Shown here: positions 16,379-24,753 of the stretch, in pieces | Layout: every line of letters begins with the position of its first letter | Numbering within the stretch: the first letter of the stretch is position 1 | Source of the DNA: Micromonospora endolithica | Lineage (GTDB): Bacteria > Actinomycetota > Actinomycetes > Mycobacteriales > Micromonosporaceae | NCBI RefSeq assembly: GCF_003626595.1 | Contig: NZ_RBAK01000002.1 | Coordinates: 62,001 to 126,000, forward strand | Direction of reading: 5' to 3' | DNA length: 64,000 nt | Notes under the pieces: model-generated | The model's input: the letters and a program-made list of their open reading frames with translations, nothing else | Database searches by the model: none | Told to the model about the DNA's origin: nothing | Made by a program: the position numbers and the translations under genes

Positions 16379-17416
16379 TCAGTCGGTGGTTCCCCTGTTC
16401 AGGTCTCGATCTCGGGACGGCTGCACCCGCTTGGGCTCGCCGGGCATTTTCGGGTGGTCCGGCGGGTACGGCAGGTCGCCCTGTCCGGCGGCGGCGTCCC
16501 GGTCGGCCCACTCCAGCAGCGGGGTGATGTCCCACCCGGTGTCGTCGATGCCGGCGTGCGGGTCGCCGCGCTCGGCCAGCCGGGCCGGGACGCTGCGCAG
16601 GTCGAAGTCGTCCGGGTCGACGTCGGGCAGCTCGTCCCAGGTGACCGGGGTGGACACGGTGGCTCGGGCGTTGGCGCGCAGCGAGTAGGCGCAGGCGATC
16701 GTCCGGTCCCGGGCCATCTGGTTGTAGTCGACGAAGACCCGGCTGCCGCGCTCCTCCTTCCACCAGGCGGTGGTGACCAGCTCGGGCCGGCGTCGCTCCA
16801 GCTCCCGGGCCAGCGCGATGGTGGCCCGGCGGACCTCGGTGAACGTCCACCGGGGCGCGATGCGCAGGTAGACGTGGACACCCCGCCCGCCGGAGGTCTT
16901 GGGCCAGCCCGGCACGCCCAGCTCGTCGAGGATGCCGCGCAGCTCGGTCGCGGCGGTGGCGGCGTCGGCGAAGTCGGTGCCGGGCTGCGGGTCGAGGTCG
17001 ACCCGCAGCTCGTCGGGCTGGTCGGCGTCGGCGGCACGCACCGGCCACGGGTGGAACACGACGGTGCCCATCTGCGCCGCCCAGGCCACGTGGGCCAGGT
17101 CGGTCGGGCAAAGCTCGTCGGCCGGCCGGCCGCTGGGGAAGGTGATCCGCGCGGTGTCGATCCACGGCGGCACCCCTCGGCTGGGCACCCGCTTCTGGTA
17201 GAACGCCTCCCCCTCGATCCCGTCCGGGAAGCGCTGGAGGGTGGTGGGCCGGTCGCGCAGGGCGCGCATGATCCCGTCCTCCACCGCCAGGTAGTAGTGG
17301 AAGACGTCGGCCTTCGTGTAGCCGCGCGCCGGAAAGATCACCCGATCGGGACTGGTCAACCGGACCGGGTGTCCGGCCACCTCGATCTCCTCGGCCGCGC
17401 TCTTCGTGCCACCCAT
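16379..17416 (-). CDS. LigD-type polymerase/primase (non-homologous end-joining)
   Basis: A 345-residue LigD polymerase-domain protein without ligase or 3'-phosphoesterase domains. Landmarks: LTSPDRVIFPARGYTKADVF, the catalytic acidic motif VDLDPQPGTDF, SGGRGVHVYLRI and FVDYNQMARDRTIACAYS. In actinobacteria such stand-alone PolD proteins act with Ku and an ATP-dependent ligase in filling breaks or repair. An ATP-dependent ligase is encoded 5 kb upstream, but no Ku is in the window. Confidence 0.9.
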   Translation of the reverse strand: MGGTKSAAEEIEVAGHPVRLTSPDRVIFPARGYTKADVFHYYLAVEDGIMRALRDRPTTLQRFPDGIEGEAFYQKRVPSRGVPPWIDTARITFPSGRPADELCPTDLAHVAWAAQMGTVVFHPWPVRAADADQPDELRVDLDPQPGTDFADAATAATELRGILDELGVPGWPKTSGGRGVHVYLRIAPRWTFTEVRRATIALARELERRRPELVTTAWWKEERGSRVFVDYNQMARDRTIACAYSLRANARATVSTPVTWDELPDVDPDDFDLRSVPARLAERGDPHAGIDDTGWDITPLLEWADRDAAAGQGDLPYPPDHPKMPGEPKRVQPSRDRDLNRGTTD

Positions 17417-17451
17417 TGCGCGACCATATGCGACGGGTGCGACGTCCGACG

Positions 17452-17457
17452 TACCGT
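17452..17457 (+). promoter_or_regulatory. -10 element TACCGT, leaderless geometry
   Basis: TACCGT ends 6 nt before GTG 17464 of msrB. This supports the shorter start over the in-frame ATG-like readings further upstream. Confidence 0.55.
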
Positions 17458-17463
17458 TGGGGG

Positions 17464-17874
17464 GTGAGTCTTGACGACAGCGAACTGCCCCGCACCGAGG
17501 AAGAGTGGCGGGTCCGGCTCAGCCCCGAGGAGTTCCGGGTGCTGCGCGAGGCCGGCACCGAGCGCCCGTGGACCGGCGAGTACGTGGAGACCAAGACACC
17601 CGGGGTCTACCACTGCCGGGCCTGTGGCCTGGAGCTGTTCTCCAGCGACACGAAGTTCGACTCGCACTGCGGGTGGCCGAGCTTCGACGACGCCATCCCG
17701 GGTCGGGTCAAGGAGATCGAAGACCGCAGCCTCGGGATGAGCCGCACCGAGATCCGCTGCGCCCGGTGCGACAGCCACCTGGGGCACGTCTTCCACGGCG
17801 AGGGCTTCACCCCGAAGGACACCCGGCACTGCGTCAACTCGGTCTCCATCCGGCTGGAGCCACGCGCCGCCTGA
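17464..17874 (+). CDS. msrB: Peptide-methionine (R)-S-oxide reductase
   Basis: A 136-residue MsrB that reduces methionine-R-sulfoxide in proteins. Two CxxC pairs (CRAC and CARC) form the structural zinc site. The substrate strand GWPSFDDAIPG is present, and the catalytic cysteine is in RHCVNS (Cys123). The resolving position near the first motif is not obvious, as is common. The leaderless -10 at 17452 supports GTG 17464. Confidence 0.94.
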   Translation: MSLDDSELPRTEEEWRVRLSPEEFRVLREAGTERPWTGEYVETKTPGVYHCRACGLELFSSDTKFDSHCGWPSFDDAIPGRVKEIEDRSLGMSRTEIRCARCDSHLGHVFHGEGFTPKDTRHCVNSVSIRLEPRAA

Positions 17875-17912
17875 CCGGGTTCGACCGGCTGTGGCCGACC
17901 CGGGGGGCGCGG

Positions 17913-18464
17913 TCACCGGGCGGCCGGCAGGGTCGCGATCAGGTCGACCTGGGCGTCCCGGGACCGGGCCACCCGTTCGGCCAGCTCCCGCACGGGCGCG
18001 CTGCCCCCGACGGCGAGGTGGGCCCGGGCGAGGTCCGCCGCCGCCCGCTGGTGCGCGGTCAGCAGCGTACCGAGGGTGGGGTCGACCTCGGCGGGCCCGG
18101 CCCGGCGCAGCCGCTCCAGGTCGTCGGCGTCGGCGTGCCCGGCGTGGTCGTGCCGGCCCCCGGCGGTGGGCCGGCCGGCATCGCGCAGCCAGGTGCGCGC
18201 GGTGCGCAGCTCGTCGGTCTCGGTGGCCTCGACGGCCGCGACGAGCGTCCGGAGCTGCGGATCGGTGACCCGGCCGGCGACCGCGCGGGTCAGCTCCAGG
18301 GTGCGCTCGCTGTGCGCCACGAACGCCTGGAGGAACGGCGCGTCGACCCCTTGGAGACCGACCGGGGTCGCGGCGGGGGTGGGCCCGGGGTCACCGTCGC
18401 CGCCGGCGCAACCGGCGGCGAAGAGCAGGACGACGAGCAGGACGTACGCGACACGGCGGGTCAT
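17913..18464 (-). CDS. DUF305-type lipoprotein
   Basis: A 183-residue lipoprotein: signal MTRRVAYVLLVVLLFAAGC with lipobox Cys19, a short Gly/Pro linker, then an all-helical DUF305-like domain (FLQAFVAHSERTLELTRAV; LLTAHQRAAADLARAHLAV). A His/Asp cluster (GGRHDHAGHADADD) could bind metal. Related ferritin-like secreted proteins are linked to copper in some bacteria, but the usual MxHH motif is not clear here, so the role is open. Confidence 0.7.
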   Translation of the reverse strand: MTRRVAYVLLVVLLFAAGCAGGDGDPGPTPAATPVGLQGVDAPFLQAFVAHSERTLELTRAVAGRVTDPQLRTLVAAVEATETDELRTARTWLRDAGRPTAGGRHDHAGHADADDLERLRRAGPAEVDPTLGTLLTAHQRAAADLARAHLAVGGSAPVRELAERVARSRDAQVDLIATLPAAR

Positions 18465-18531
18465 CGGCGAGCCTCCGATCGGCGGTCGGCGGGTGCGGCG
18501 CGCTCTGGGTACGGGCCGCACCCTCCTGCGG

Positions 18532-19275
18532 TCAGACCTGGGTCCAGAGCGCCGGGGTGTACGGCGGCTCCCACCCGGCGATCGCGGTGTGCGCCTGGCG
18601 GCACCGGTAGCTCGACCCGCCGAAGGTGACCTGGTCACCGACCTGGTAGGCGCGGCCCGCCGTCCACGTGCCACCCGGGGCGGGTGGCGGCGCGGTGGTG
18701 GGTGCGGCGGTCGGCGTCGGGCTGGGGCTGCTCGGTGGCGGGGTGGTCGGCGCGGGGCCGCCGCCACCGCCGACCTGGAGGTCCACGCAGGAGTAGAAGG
18801 CGTTGCCGGTGTCGGCGATGTTCCACACCGCGAGGACCTTCTGCCGGCCGGCGTACCCGCCGAGGTTCACCGTGTGCGACACGGACGCACCCGGCTGCTG
18901 GCCCCCGCCGTTGAACACCGCGACCCGGGTGTTGCCGATGAAGTACTCCCAGTTGCTGGTGGCGTGGCGGGCGGTGTTGGTCCAGGTGAAGGTGACCGAG
19001 CTGCCGACGCTGGTGGCGGGCCAGCCGCGGCTGTCGTCGTTGAGGACGGCGAAGTGGCTGATGCCGGCGTGGCAGCTGCGCAGGCCCTTGGGGCCTTCGA
19101 CGCTCTGCGGTTCCCATCTGATCTGGCCGCAGTCGGCGACCCGGCCCTGCGCGCAGAGGGCCTGCCGGCTGGGCGGGCCGGACACGTACCCGTGGGCCTG
19201 GGCGGGTGCGGCGACCGCGAGTGAGGCGAGGACCGCGCCCGTCGCGAGCAGCGGGAGGGTCATTCTTCGACGCAT
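18532..19275 (-). CDS. Secreted AA10 lytic polysaccharide monooxygenase with chitin-binding module
   Basis: A 247-residue LPMO. Signal peptide cleavage at APAQA|HG leaves the copper-ligating N-terminal His28 (HGYVSGPPSRQALC). The second ligand region is HAGISHFAVLND, and a Tyr/Phe-rich sheet ends FYSCVDLQV. A Pro/Thr linker leads to a CBM5/12-like module (TWTAGRAYQVGDQVTFGGSS). The domain pair fits oxidative chitin cleavage. AAGGAG precedes ATG 19275. The upstream 50 bp are AT-rich and probably hold the promoter. Confidence 0.93.
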   Translation of the reverse strand: MRRRMTLPLLATGAVLASLAVAAPAQAHGYVSGPPSRQALCAQGRVADCGQIRWEPQSVEGPKGLRSCHAGISHFAVLNDDSRGWPATSVGSSVTFTWTNTARHATSNWEYFIGNTRVAVFNGGGQQPGASVSHTVNLGGYAGRQKVLAVWNIADTGNAFYSCVDLQVGGGGGPAPTTPPPSSPSPTPTAAPTTAPPPAPGGTWTAGRAYQVGDQVTFGGSSYRCRQAHTAIAGWEPPYTPALWTQV

Positions 19276-19374
19276 GGTGGCAACTCCTTCGCACGTGGTG
19301 CTGCAGGGATGACTACCACCAAGTTAATTTAAACCTTGTTAACAGTAAAGACTCTTGTCGATGAGGGTGGCACC

Positions 19375-19650
19375 TCAGAGCACCAGGAGGCTGCCCTTCT
19401 CGTCCACCCGGTCGGCGGCGTCGTCGTCCAGCCAGAGGCCGCCGGTGGCGAGGTAGCGGAACCGGTACTCCCCCGGCCCCAATCTGACCGTGACGGTGCG
19501 GGTGCCGTCCCGGCGGGCGACGAGTTCGTGCCGGCCCGGCTCCCAGTCGTTGAAGCAACCGACGACGCTCACCGCGCCGGGCGGGGTGTTCCGGGGAAGG
19601 CAGAAGGTCACCCGGGTCTGGTTGCCGAAGAGCTTGTTCCGCTTGATCAC
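19375..19650 (-). CDS. Small CBM48/E-set glycogen-binding-like protein
   Basis: A 91-residue protein from GTG 19650, preceded by GGAGG at a 5-nt distance. It has the E-set/CBM48 signature VTFCLPRNTPPGAVSVVG, FNDWEPGRHEL and YRFRYLATGGLWLDDDAADR, as in isoamylase early-set and AMPK-beta domains. No catalytic domain is attached. It may bind alpha-glucans or act as a regulatory module. It lies between an LPMO and a small zinc protein, with no obvious partner. Confidence 0.8.
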   Translation of the reverse strand: MIKRNKLFGNQTRVTFCLPRNTPPGAVSVVGCFNDWEPGRHELVARRDGTRTVTVRLGPGEYRFRYLATGGLWLDDDAADRVDEKGSLLVL

Positions 19651-19801
19651 GATTTCCTCCGGGGTCGAGACCTGCACCCGGTCCAACGCCCGACACGCCG
19701 AGGACGACTCGCCGCAAAACCGCACCAGATTCCCGGTTCGGGCACCGAAACCCGTCCATCGCCGGAAGCTATACCCAATTGTCACTTTCGGGGGGTTTGT
19801 G

Positions 19802-20062
19802 ATGGCGACCTGCGAGGTCTGCGGCAACGACTACTGGATGGCCTTCGAGGTGCACACGGTGAGCGGGGACGTGCACACCTTCGACTCCTTCGAGTGCGCG
19901 ATCCACAAGATGGCACCCGTCTGCGAGCACTGCCAGATCAAGATCGTCGGTCACGGCGTCGAGGTGTCCGGGCGCTTCTTCTGCTGCGGACACTGCGCCC
20001 GCGCCGAGGAGGGCGACCAGGGCGCCCAGATCCGCGACGCCGTCGGCGCCCGCCCCGCCTAG
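19802..20062 (+). CDS. Small cysteine-rich metal-binding protein (prokaryotic metallothionein-like)
   Basis: An 86-residue protein rich in Cys and His: CEVCGNDYWMAFEVH, FDSFECAIHKMAPVCEHC, and FFCCGHCARAEEG near the end. The spacing of CxxC pairs fits a zinc-ribbon/metallothionein-like fold that recurs in actinobacteria. ATG 19802 follows a G-run; GTG 19799 is an alternative start. Function unproven, probably zinc storage or a small regulator. Confidence 0.75.
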   Translation: MATCEVCGNDYWMAFEVHTVSGDVHTFDSFECAIHKMAPVCEHCQIKIVGHGVEVSGRFFCCGHCARAEEGDQGAQIRDAVGARPA

Positions 20063-20321
20063 TGCGGCGACAATGGATTCCTGACCGCTTCGCGGCCTGC
20101 AACCCCGGGGCCTGGTCTGGCGGGTGCGCAGTCCGGTCTGATCCGCGTGCGACGCGCCGACGTCGAGTCGGTGCCGGATGACGGCCTCGGCGCAGTTGGC
20201 GTCGTCGATGCCACCGCGCTGAGCAGCGATACCGTCGCACCGTTCGGTCGGCGGCGCGCGCCGGCGGCCGGGAGGTCGTGGTCAAGCTGGGTCTGATGAT
20301 CGCCGAAGCTCCGAGCCAAGG

Positions 20322-20858
20322 TCAGGCCGACCGCAGCGCCGAGCCCGCGTAACTGAAGACCTTCTCCGGCGACAGTCGGATCCACGAGGACGCCCAGGAC
20401 ATCTCCTGCCGCGCGGTCCGCAGCACCCCTTGGTCGGGTCGGTCGACGACGGCGGGCCCTTCGAGGATCACCAACGCATGGGTCGGCCCGTCGCCTTCGA
20501 TCATGACCACGGACGCCCAGGGATGTGCGGCCACGTTGGCGAGACGAACAGCGCCGCCGGTGACCGGCAGCCACACCGACCGGTGGTGCAGGACGAGCCC
20601 GGTGGGTACGGCGTGCGGACGACCGTCGGTCCGGCTGGTGGCGAGCACGCCGTAGCGACCGCTGGTGAGCTGGGCGACCAGTTGCGGACCGCTCATCCGG
20701 TTCTCTGGCGGGTAGGCGCCCTCCGTGGCGGGCCGGGCGCGGCGAAAGGTGGCTTCCTGCACCTCCGCGAGCCAGTGCCCGACGTGACACAGGTCGGACT
20801 CCGCACCGATCGCCTGCTCCCCGGTGCGCATCTCCGTTCTTGACGACTGATCCTCCAC
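20322..20858 (-). CDS. Flavin/F420 split-barrel (PPOX-class) protein
   Basis: A 178-residue split-barrel protein: QLTSGRYGVLATSRTDGRPH AVPTGLVLHHRSVWL (continuous in the protein) is the FMN/F420-binding start, with VVMIEGDGPTHALVILEGPA as the next strand pair. Such proteins are F420- or FMN-dependent oxidoreductases. It is transcribed divergently from a LacI-type gene across a 24-bp gap holding a palindrome, so it is probably controlled by that regulator. GTG 20858 is preceded by TAACAT at 8 nt. Confidence 0.75.
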   Translation of the reverse strand: MEDQSSRTEMRTGEQAIGAESDLCHVGHWLAEVQEATFRRARPATEGAYPPENRMSGPQLVAQLTSGRYGVLATSRTDGRPHAVPTGLVLHHRSVWLPVTGGAVRLANVAAHPWASVVMIEGDGPTHALVILEGPAVVDRPDQGVLRTARQEMSWASSWIRLSPEKVFSYAGSALRSA

Positions 20859-20865
20859 AATGCAT

Positions 20866-20885
20866 CATGTTAAACGATTAACATG
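20866..20885. promoter_or_regulatory. LacI-type operator between divergent genes
   Basis: CATGTTAAACGATTAACATG has perfect 8-bp outer arms around ACGA, with the central CG usual in LacI/GalR operators. It overlaps the ATG 20883 of the regulator gene and lies 8 bp from GTG 20858. Each arm holds a TAACAT that could serve as a -10 for one direction, so one bound dimer could silence both genes. Confidence 0.75.
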
Positions 20886-21968
20886 AGGAGGGTCATGGGT
20901 AACCGGACAACCCTGCGTTCTGTCGCCGAGGCGGCCGGGGTCTCGACGGCGACGGTGTCGTACGCCTTCAACCGTCCGGACCGGTTGTCCGGTGAGATGC
21001 GGTCGCGGATCCTGGCGGTGGCACGCGAGCTCGGTTACCCCGGACCGGACGCCGCGGCGCGGTCGTTGCGGACCGGGCGGGCCAATGCCATCGGTGTCAT
21101 CTTCACGACCGAGTTGACGTACGCCTTCAGCGATCCCTACGTCCTCGCCCTGCTCGGCGGACTCGCCGAGACCCTGGCGCACAGCCGTACCAGTCTGGTG
21201 CTCATCCCGTTCGCGCCGGTCATCGCGGGGCTCAGCGACGTGGAGGTACGCGAGTCACTCGACGCCGTGCATCGGGCGGTCATCGACGGTGCGGTGGCCG
21301 ACGGGCTCACCGACGACCATCCGGCCGTCCGCGCCCTGTCCGACCGTTCGCTTCCCCTGGTCCGCTCCTCCGACACGGCGGCAGGTCGCTGCGTGCTGAT
21401 CGACGATCGGCAGGCGGGTCGGGAGATCGGACGCCACCTCGCCGACCTCGGCCACCGCGAGGTCGCGGTCGTCGTCTCCTCCCCACGCGAACCCGGCTGC
21501 CCCATCCCGCCCGCGGAAGAGGCAGCCCTCCACCCGTACTCACGGCACCGGCTCGCCGGCATCCGCGAGGCGCTGCCCGCCGGGTCCCGGGTGCCCGTCG
21601 TGAGTGGAGGACGCAACGCCGACGCCGCCGGGCGCATCGCGGCGACAGCGATCCTCGCGGCCCCCGACCGCCCGACGGCGATCGCCGCGGACAGCGACGT
21701 GCTCGCCGCCACCGCCGTCGAGGTCGCCACCGCCCAGGGTCTCCGCGTCGGACACGAGCTTTCGATCACGGGCTTCGACGACGTCCCTCTGGCGGCCTCG
21801 ACCGGGTTGACCACCATCCGTCAGCCCATCCACGAGAAGGGTCGGCTGATGGCGCGCATGTTGCTCGACCCTGACAACACGCCGGATCGCGTGACCCTGC
21901 CGATCGAACTCGTCGCCCGCTCCAGCACCGGCCCCGTTCCGAGTCACCGACTTCACGGAGGAACGTGA
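20883..21968 (+). CDS. LacI-family transcriptional regulator
   Basis: A 361-residue LacI regulator. The headpiece is TTLRSVAEAAGVSTATVSYAF with hinge helix RSRILAVARELGYPGPDAAA. The periplasmic-binding-like core covers NAIGVIFTTELTYAFSDPYV through the C-terminal IRQPIHEKGRLMARML. ATG 20883 lies within its probable operator; an in-frame ATG at 20895 is the alternative. It heads an operon with an arylamine N-acetyltransferase, an FMN reductase and a GNAT. The effector is likely a small molecule, possibly an aromatic amine or a sugar. Confidence 0.92.
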   Translation: MRRVMGNRTTLRSVAEAAGVSTATVSYAFNRPDRLSGEMRSRILAVARELGYPGPDAAARSLRTGRANAIGVIFTTELTYAFSDPYVLALLGGLAETLAHSRTSLVLIPFAPVIAGLSDVEVRESLDAVHRAVIDGAVADGLTDDHPAVRALSDRSLPLVRSSDTAAGRCVLIDDRQAGREIGRHLADLGHREVAVVVSSPREPGCPIPPAEEAALHPYSRHRLAGIREALPAGSRVPVVSGGRNADAAGRIAATAILAAPDRPTAIAADSDVLAATAVEVATAQGLRVGHELSITGFDDVPLAASTGLTTIRQPIHEKGRLMARMLLDPDNTPDRVTLPIELVARSSTGPVPSHRLHGGT

Positions 21969-21969
21969 G

Positions 21970-22893
21970 ATGACCCTTCGACAGGCTCCCCCGCTGGAAG
22001 ACATCGGTCCCACGACCTGGTGGCGGATCGACACCCTCGATCTCGACGCGTACCTGCGTCGGGTCGACCATCGGGGGCCGATCACACCGGACGGCACAAC
22101 CCTGCGGACCCTGCACCGGGCCCACATCGCCGCGATCACGTTCGAGAACCTGGACGTGATGCTCGGCCGGGGCGTCGAGGTGGACCTGCCGCGGGTGCAG
22201 GACAAGCTCGTCCACGCCGGCCGCGGCGGGTACTGCTACGAGCACGGGGTGCTCTTCGGAGCGGTACTCCAGCATCTCGGGTATCGGGTGGACCGACTGC
22301 TCGCCCGCACCGGCGACCCGGCCGACCAGCCGCGTCCGCGCTCGCACCTGGTCCTGCGGGTCGACGACGGCGACCAGGTGTGGCTGGCCGACGTGGGCTT
22401 CGGCTCCGGCCTGCTCGAACCGCTGCCGCTGGTCGAAGGTGCCCCGCAACGCCAAGGTGCGTGGGAGTACCAGCTCCGGCGCGGCGCGGACGGTGCCTGG
22501 CGGCTGCGGGAGCGGACCACCGACACCTGGACCACGCTGCTGACCTTCACCGAGGAACCGCAGTACCCGGTCGACGTCGAGGTCGCCAACCACAACACCG
22601 CCACCAGCACCCACTCGCCATTCACCCAGCAGTGCGTCGTCGTGCGCAAGGACGACAGGGCGGTCCGGCGGCTCATCGGCCGCGACTACAGCGAGGAACG
22701 CCCCGGCGCCACGACCCGCGCCCGGTCGCTGTCCGACGAGGAGTACGGCGCCGTGCTCGGCACCGAATTCGGTCTCGCCCTGAACCCGCCGGAGATCCGA
22801 GCACTCGTCGCCACCCTCTCCCTGCCCGGCGAGGACCGCCGCACCGCCCCGGACCTGGGACTCCGACCGTCGACAGGAGATCTCGATGCGTGA
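21970..22893 (+). CDS. nat: Arylamine N-acetyltransferase
   Basis: A 307-residue NAT that transfers acetyl from acetyl-CoA to arylamines, hydrazines or related substrates. The catalytic triad is visible with canonical spacing: Cys89 in RGGYCYEHG, His126 in PRSHLVL and Asp141 in WLADVGFG. GGAGG precedes the ATG, which starts 1 nt after the regulator stop. Its end overlaps the FMN reductase start by 8 nt. The context suggests detoxification or modification of an aromatic amine. Confidence 0.94.
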   Translation: MTLRQAPPLEDIGPTTWWRIDTLDLDAYLRRVDHRGPITPDGTTLRTLHRAHIAAITFENLDVMLGRGVEVDLPRVQDKLVHAGRGGYCYEHGVLFGAVLQHLGYRVDRLLARTGDPADQPRPRSHLVLRVDDGDQVWLADVGFGSGLLEPLPLVEGAPQRQGAWEYQLRRGADGAWRLRERTTDTWTTLLTFTEEPQYPVDVEVANHNTATSTHSPFTQQCVVVRKDDRAVRRLIGRDYSEERPGATTRARSLSDEEYGAVLGTEFGLALNPPEIRALVATLSLPGEDRRTAPDLGLRPSTGDLDA

Positions 22894-23449
22894 CCCCTAC
22901 TCCCTCGCCGTCATCACCGCCAGCGTCCGCGCCGACCGGATCGGCCCGACGGTGGCACGGTGGTTCCTGCGCCACCTCGACCGGCACACCGACGCCGTCG
23001 TGGACCACGTCGACCTCGCCGAACTCAACCTCCCCGACGATCTGGCCGGTGGTGGAGACGCCGAGCGGTTCACCAAACGTGTCGAACAGGCCGACGCCTT
23101 CGTCGTCGTCACGCCCGAGTACAACCACGGCTATCCCGGCCCCCTGAAGACGGCCGTCGACACACCGTACGAACAGTGGCGGGCCAAGCCCCTCGGCTTC
23201 GTCTCCTACGGCGGCGCCTCCGGCGGTCTGCGCGCGGTGGAACAGCTACGGAACGTCTTCGCCGAACTGCACGTCCCCACCATGCGCACCAGCGTCCTGA
23301 TCCCGAACGTGCACGACGCGTTCGACGACGACGGCGAGCTACGCGACCCCGCGCCGGTCGAAGCCGCCCTCGCCGAGATGGTGCGCCAGCTGAACTGGTG
23401 GGCCCGCACCCTGGCCGCCGCCCGCGCCGACCGTCCGTACGACTGCTGA
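22886..23449 (+). CDS. NADPH-dependent FMN reductase family protein
   Basis: A 187-residue flavodoxin-fold reductase: LAVITASVRADRIGPTVA is the phosphate-binding loop, VVTPEYNHGYPGPLKTAVD the flavin-contacting motif, and FVSYGGASGGLRAVEQLRN the next loop. Such enzymes reduce FMN, quinones, azo or nitro compounds. Paired with an arylamine N-acetyltransferase, a reduce-then-acetylate route for nitro- or azo-aromatics is an attractive inference. Confidence 0.9.
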   Translation: MRDPYSLAVITASVRADRIGPTVARWFLRHLDRHTDAVVDHVDLAELNLPDDLAGGGDAERFTKRVEQADAFVVVTPEYNHGYPGPLKTAVDTPYEQWRAKPLGFVSYGGASGGLRAVEQLRNVFAELHVPTMRTSVLIPNVHDAFDDDGELRDPAPVEAALAEMVRQLNWWARTLAAARADRPYDC

Positions 23450-23473
23450 ACCGAGAGCAACGGGGACCCAACG

Positions 23474-24100
23474 ATGATCATCCGCCCGTACCAGCCCGAC
23501 GACCGCGACGCCGTACACGACATCTGCATCCGCACCGCCGACGCCGGCGAGGACGCCTCGACCTCCTACGCCGACCCGAACATCCTGCCCGAGATCTTCG
23601 CCCACCCTTACACCCACCTCGACCCCGACCTGGCCTTCGTCCTCGACGACGGTGGCCGGGCCGCCGGATACGTCCTCGGCACCGCGGACACCCGCGCGTT
23701 CGCCGCCCGGTTCCGCAACGAGTGGCTACCCCTGGCCACCGCCCGGTATCCGCCGCCCACGGGCGATCCCACCACACCGGACGCCGTCATGGCGCACCTG
23801 CTGCACACACCCGAGCGCATGGTGCTGCCGGAACTCGCCGCCCACCCTGCCCACCTGCACATCGACCTGCTTACCGGCTACCGGAAGTCCGGACACGGCC
23901 GGGCTCTCGTCAGCCGCTTCGTCGCAGCCCTGCGCGAACGCGGCACATCCGCCCTGCACGTCGGGATGGTGACCGCCAACCACCAGGCCCGGCCCTTCTA
24001 CGACCGACTCGGATTCCGACCGCTCCCCGTCGCCGATCCTGGACCACTCACATACCTCGGGTTGGCGGTGTGGTCGCCCCAGGACGGGGACTCACCGTAA
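23474..24100 (+). CDS. GNAT family N-acetyltransferase (GCN5-like)
   Basis: A 208-residue GNAT, longer than the others in the window. It begins IIRPYQPDDRDAVHDICIRT, has an inserted middle region, and the acetyl-CoA strand-loop HLHIDLLTGYRKSGHGRALV, then MVTANHQARPFYDRLGF. It is the last gene of the LacI operon, 24 bp after the reductase. Substrate unknown. Confidence 0.85.
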   Translation: MIIRPYQPDDRDAVHDICIRTADAGEDASTSYADPNILPEIFAHPYTHLDPDLAFVLDDGGRAAGYVLGTADTRAFAARFRNEWLPLATARYPPPTGDPTTPDAVMAHLLHTPERMVLPELAAHPAHLHIDLLTGYRKSGHGRALVSRFVAALRERGTSALHVGMVTANHQARPFYDRLGFRPLPVADPGPLTYLGLAVWSPQDGDSP

Positions 24101-24135
24101 GCGAGCGGTAAGGGTGGTGGGCCGGAAAGGCGGGC

Positions 24136-24141
24136 TAGCAT
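24136..24141 (+). promoter_or_regulatory. -10 element TAGCAT, leaderless geometry
   Basis: TAGCAT ends 6 nt before ATG 24148 of the thioredoxin-like lipoprotein gene; no Shine-Dalgarno sequence is present. Confidence 0.6.
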
Positions 24142-24147
24142 CCCGGC

Positions 24148-24747
24148 ATGCCCGTCACGCGTACCCGACTGGTCGCCATCGCCCTGGCCACCGCCGTGCT
24201 GGCCCTCACCGCATGCGGCGGCGCCGACGGCACGCCTCCGGCAGCCGCGCCGCAGACCTCCACCCCCGCCACCGCGAGCGCAACCGGCGGCCCGACGACC
24301 GAGGCCGGCGCGGGCGCCACCGCGAGCCCGACCGCCGGTGCCGTGCCAGAGACGCTCGACTTCACCGCCCGCACCCTGGACGGCGTCGAGTTCGCCGGGA
24401 GCAGTCTCGCCGGCAAACCGGCGGTGCTGTGGTTCTGGGCGGCGTGGTGCACCCGCTGCCGGGGTGTCGCCGACTCGGTCGCCGCCGTGCAGCGGGACAA
24501 CGCCGACCGGCTGACCGTGCTCGGGGTGGCCGGTCTGGGCAGCGGCGACGAGGCGATGCGGCGTTTCGCCCGGGACACCGGCATCACCGGCTTCCCCAGC
24601 CTGGCCGACGACGACGGTACGGTGTGGCGGCGGTTCGGCGTGACCAGCCAGGAGCACTACGTGCTGCTCGACTCCACCGGCAAGGTCCGGCACAACGGTC
24701 CGCTCTCCCAGGCCGACCTGCGCCGACGCGTCGCCGAGCTGAGCTGA
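24148..24747 (+). CDS. Thioredoxin-like (TlpA/redoxin) lipoprotein
   Basis: A 199-residue exported thiol protein. The signal peptide ends in the lipobox LTAC (Cys23). A Thr/Ala/Pro linker of about 45 residues leads to a thioredoxin fold with active site WCTRC in WFWAAWCTRCRG and a later cis-Pro region TGITGFPSLADDDG. The next gene, 7 bp on, encodes CcdA, which passes electrons across the membrane. Together they look like an extracytoplasmic thiol-reduction pair. Confidence 0.9.
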   Translation: MPVTRTRLVAIALATAVLALTACGGADGTPPAAAPQTSTPATASATGGPTTEAGAGATASPTAGAVPETLDFTARTLDGVEFAGSSLAGKPAVLWFWAAWCTRCRGVADSVAAVQRDNADRLTVLGVAGLGSGDEAMRRFARDTGITGFPSLADDDGTVWRRFGVTSQEHYVLLDSTGKVRHNGPLSQADLRRRVAELS

Positions 24748-24753
24748 GCCGAG

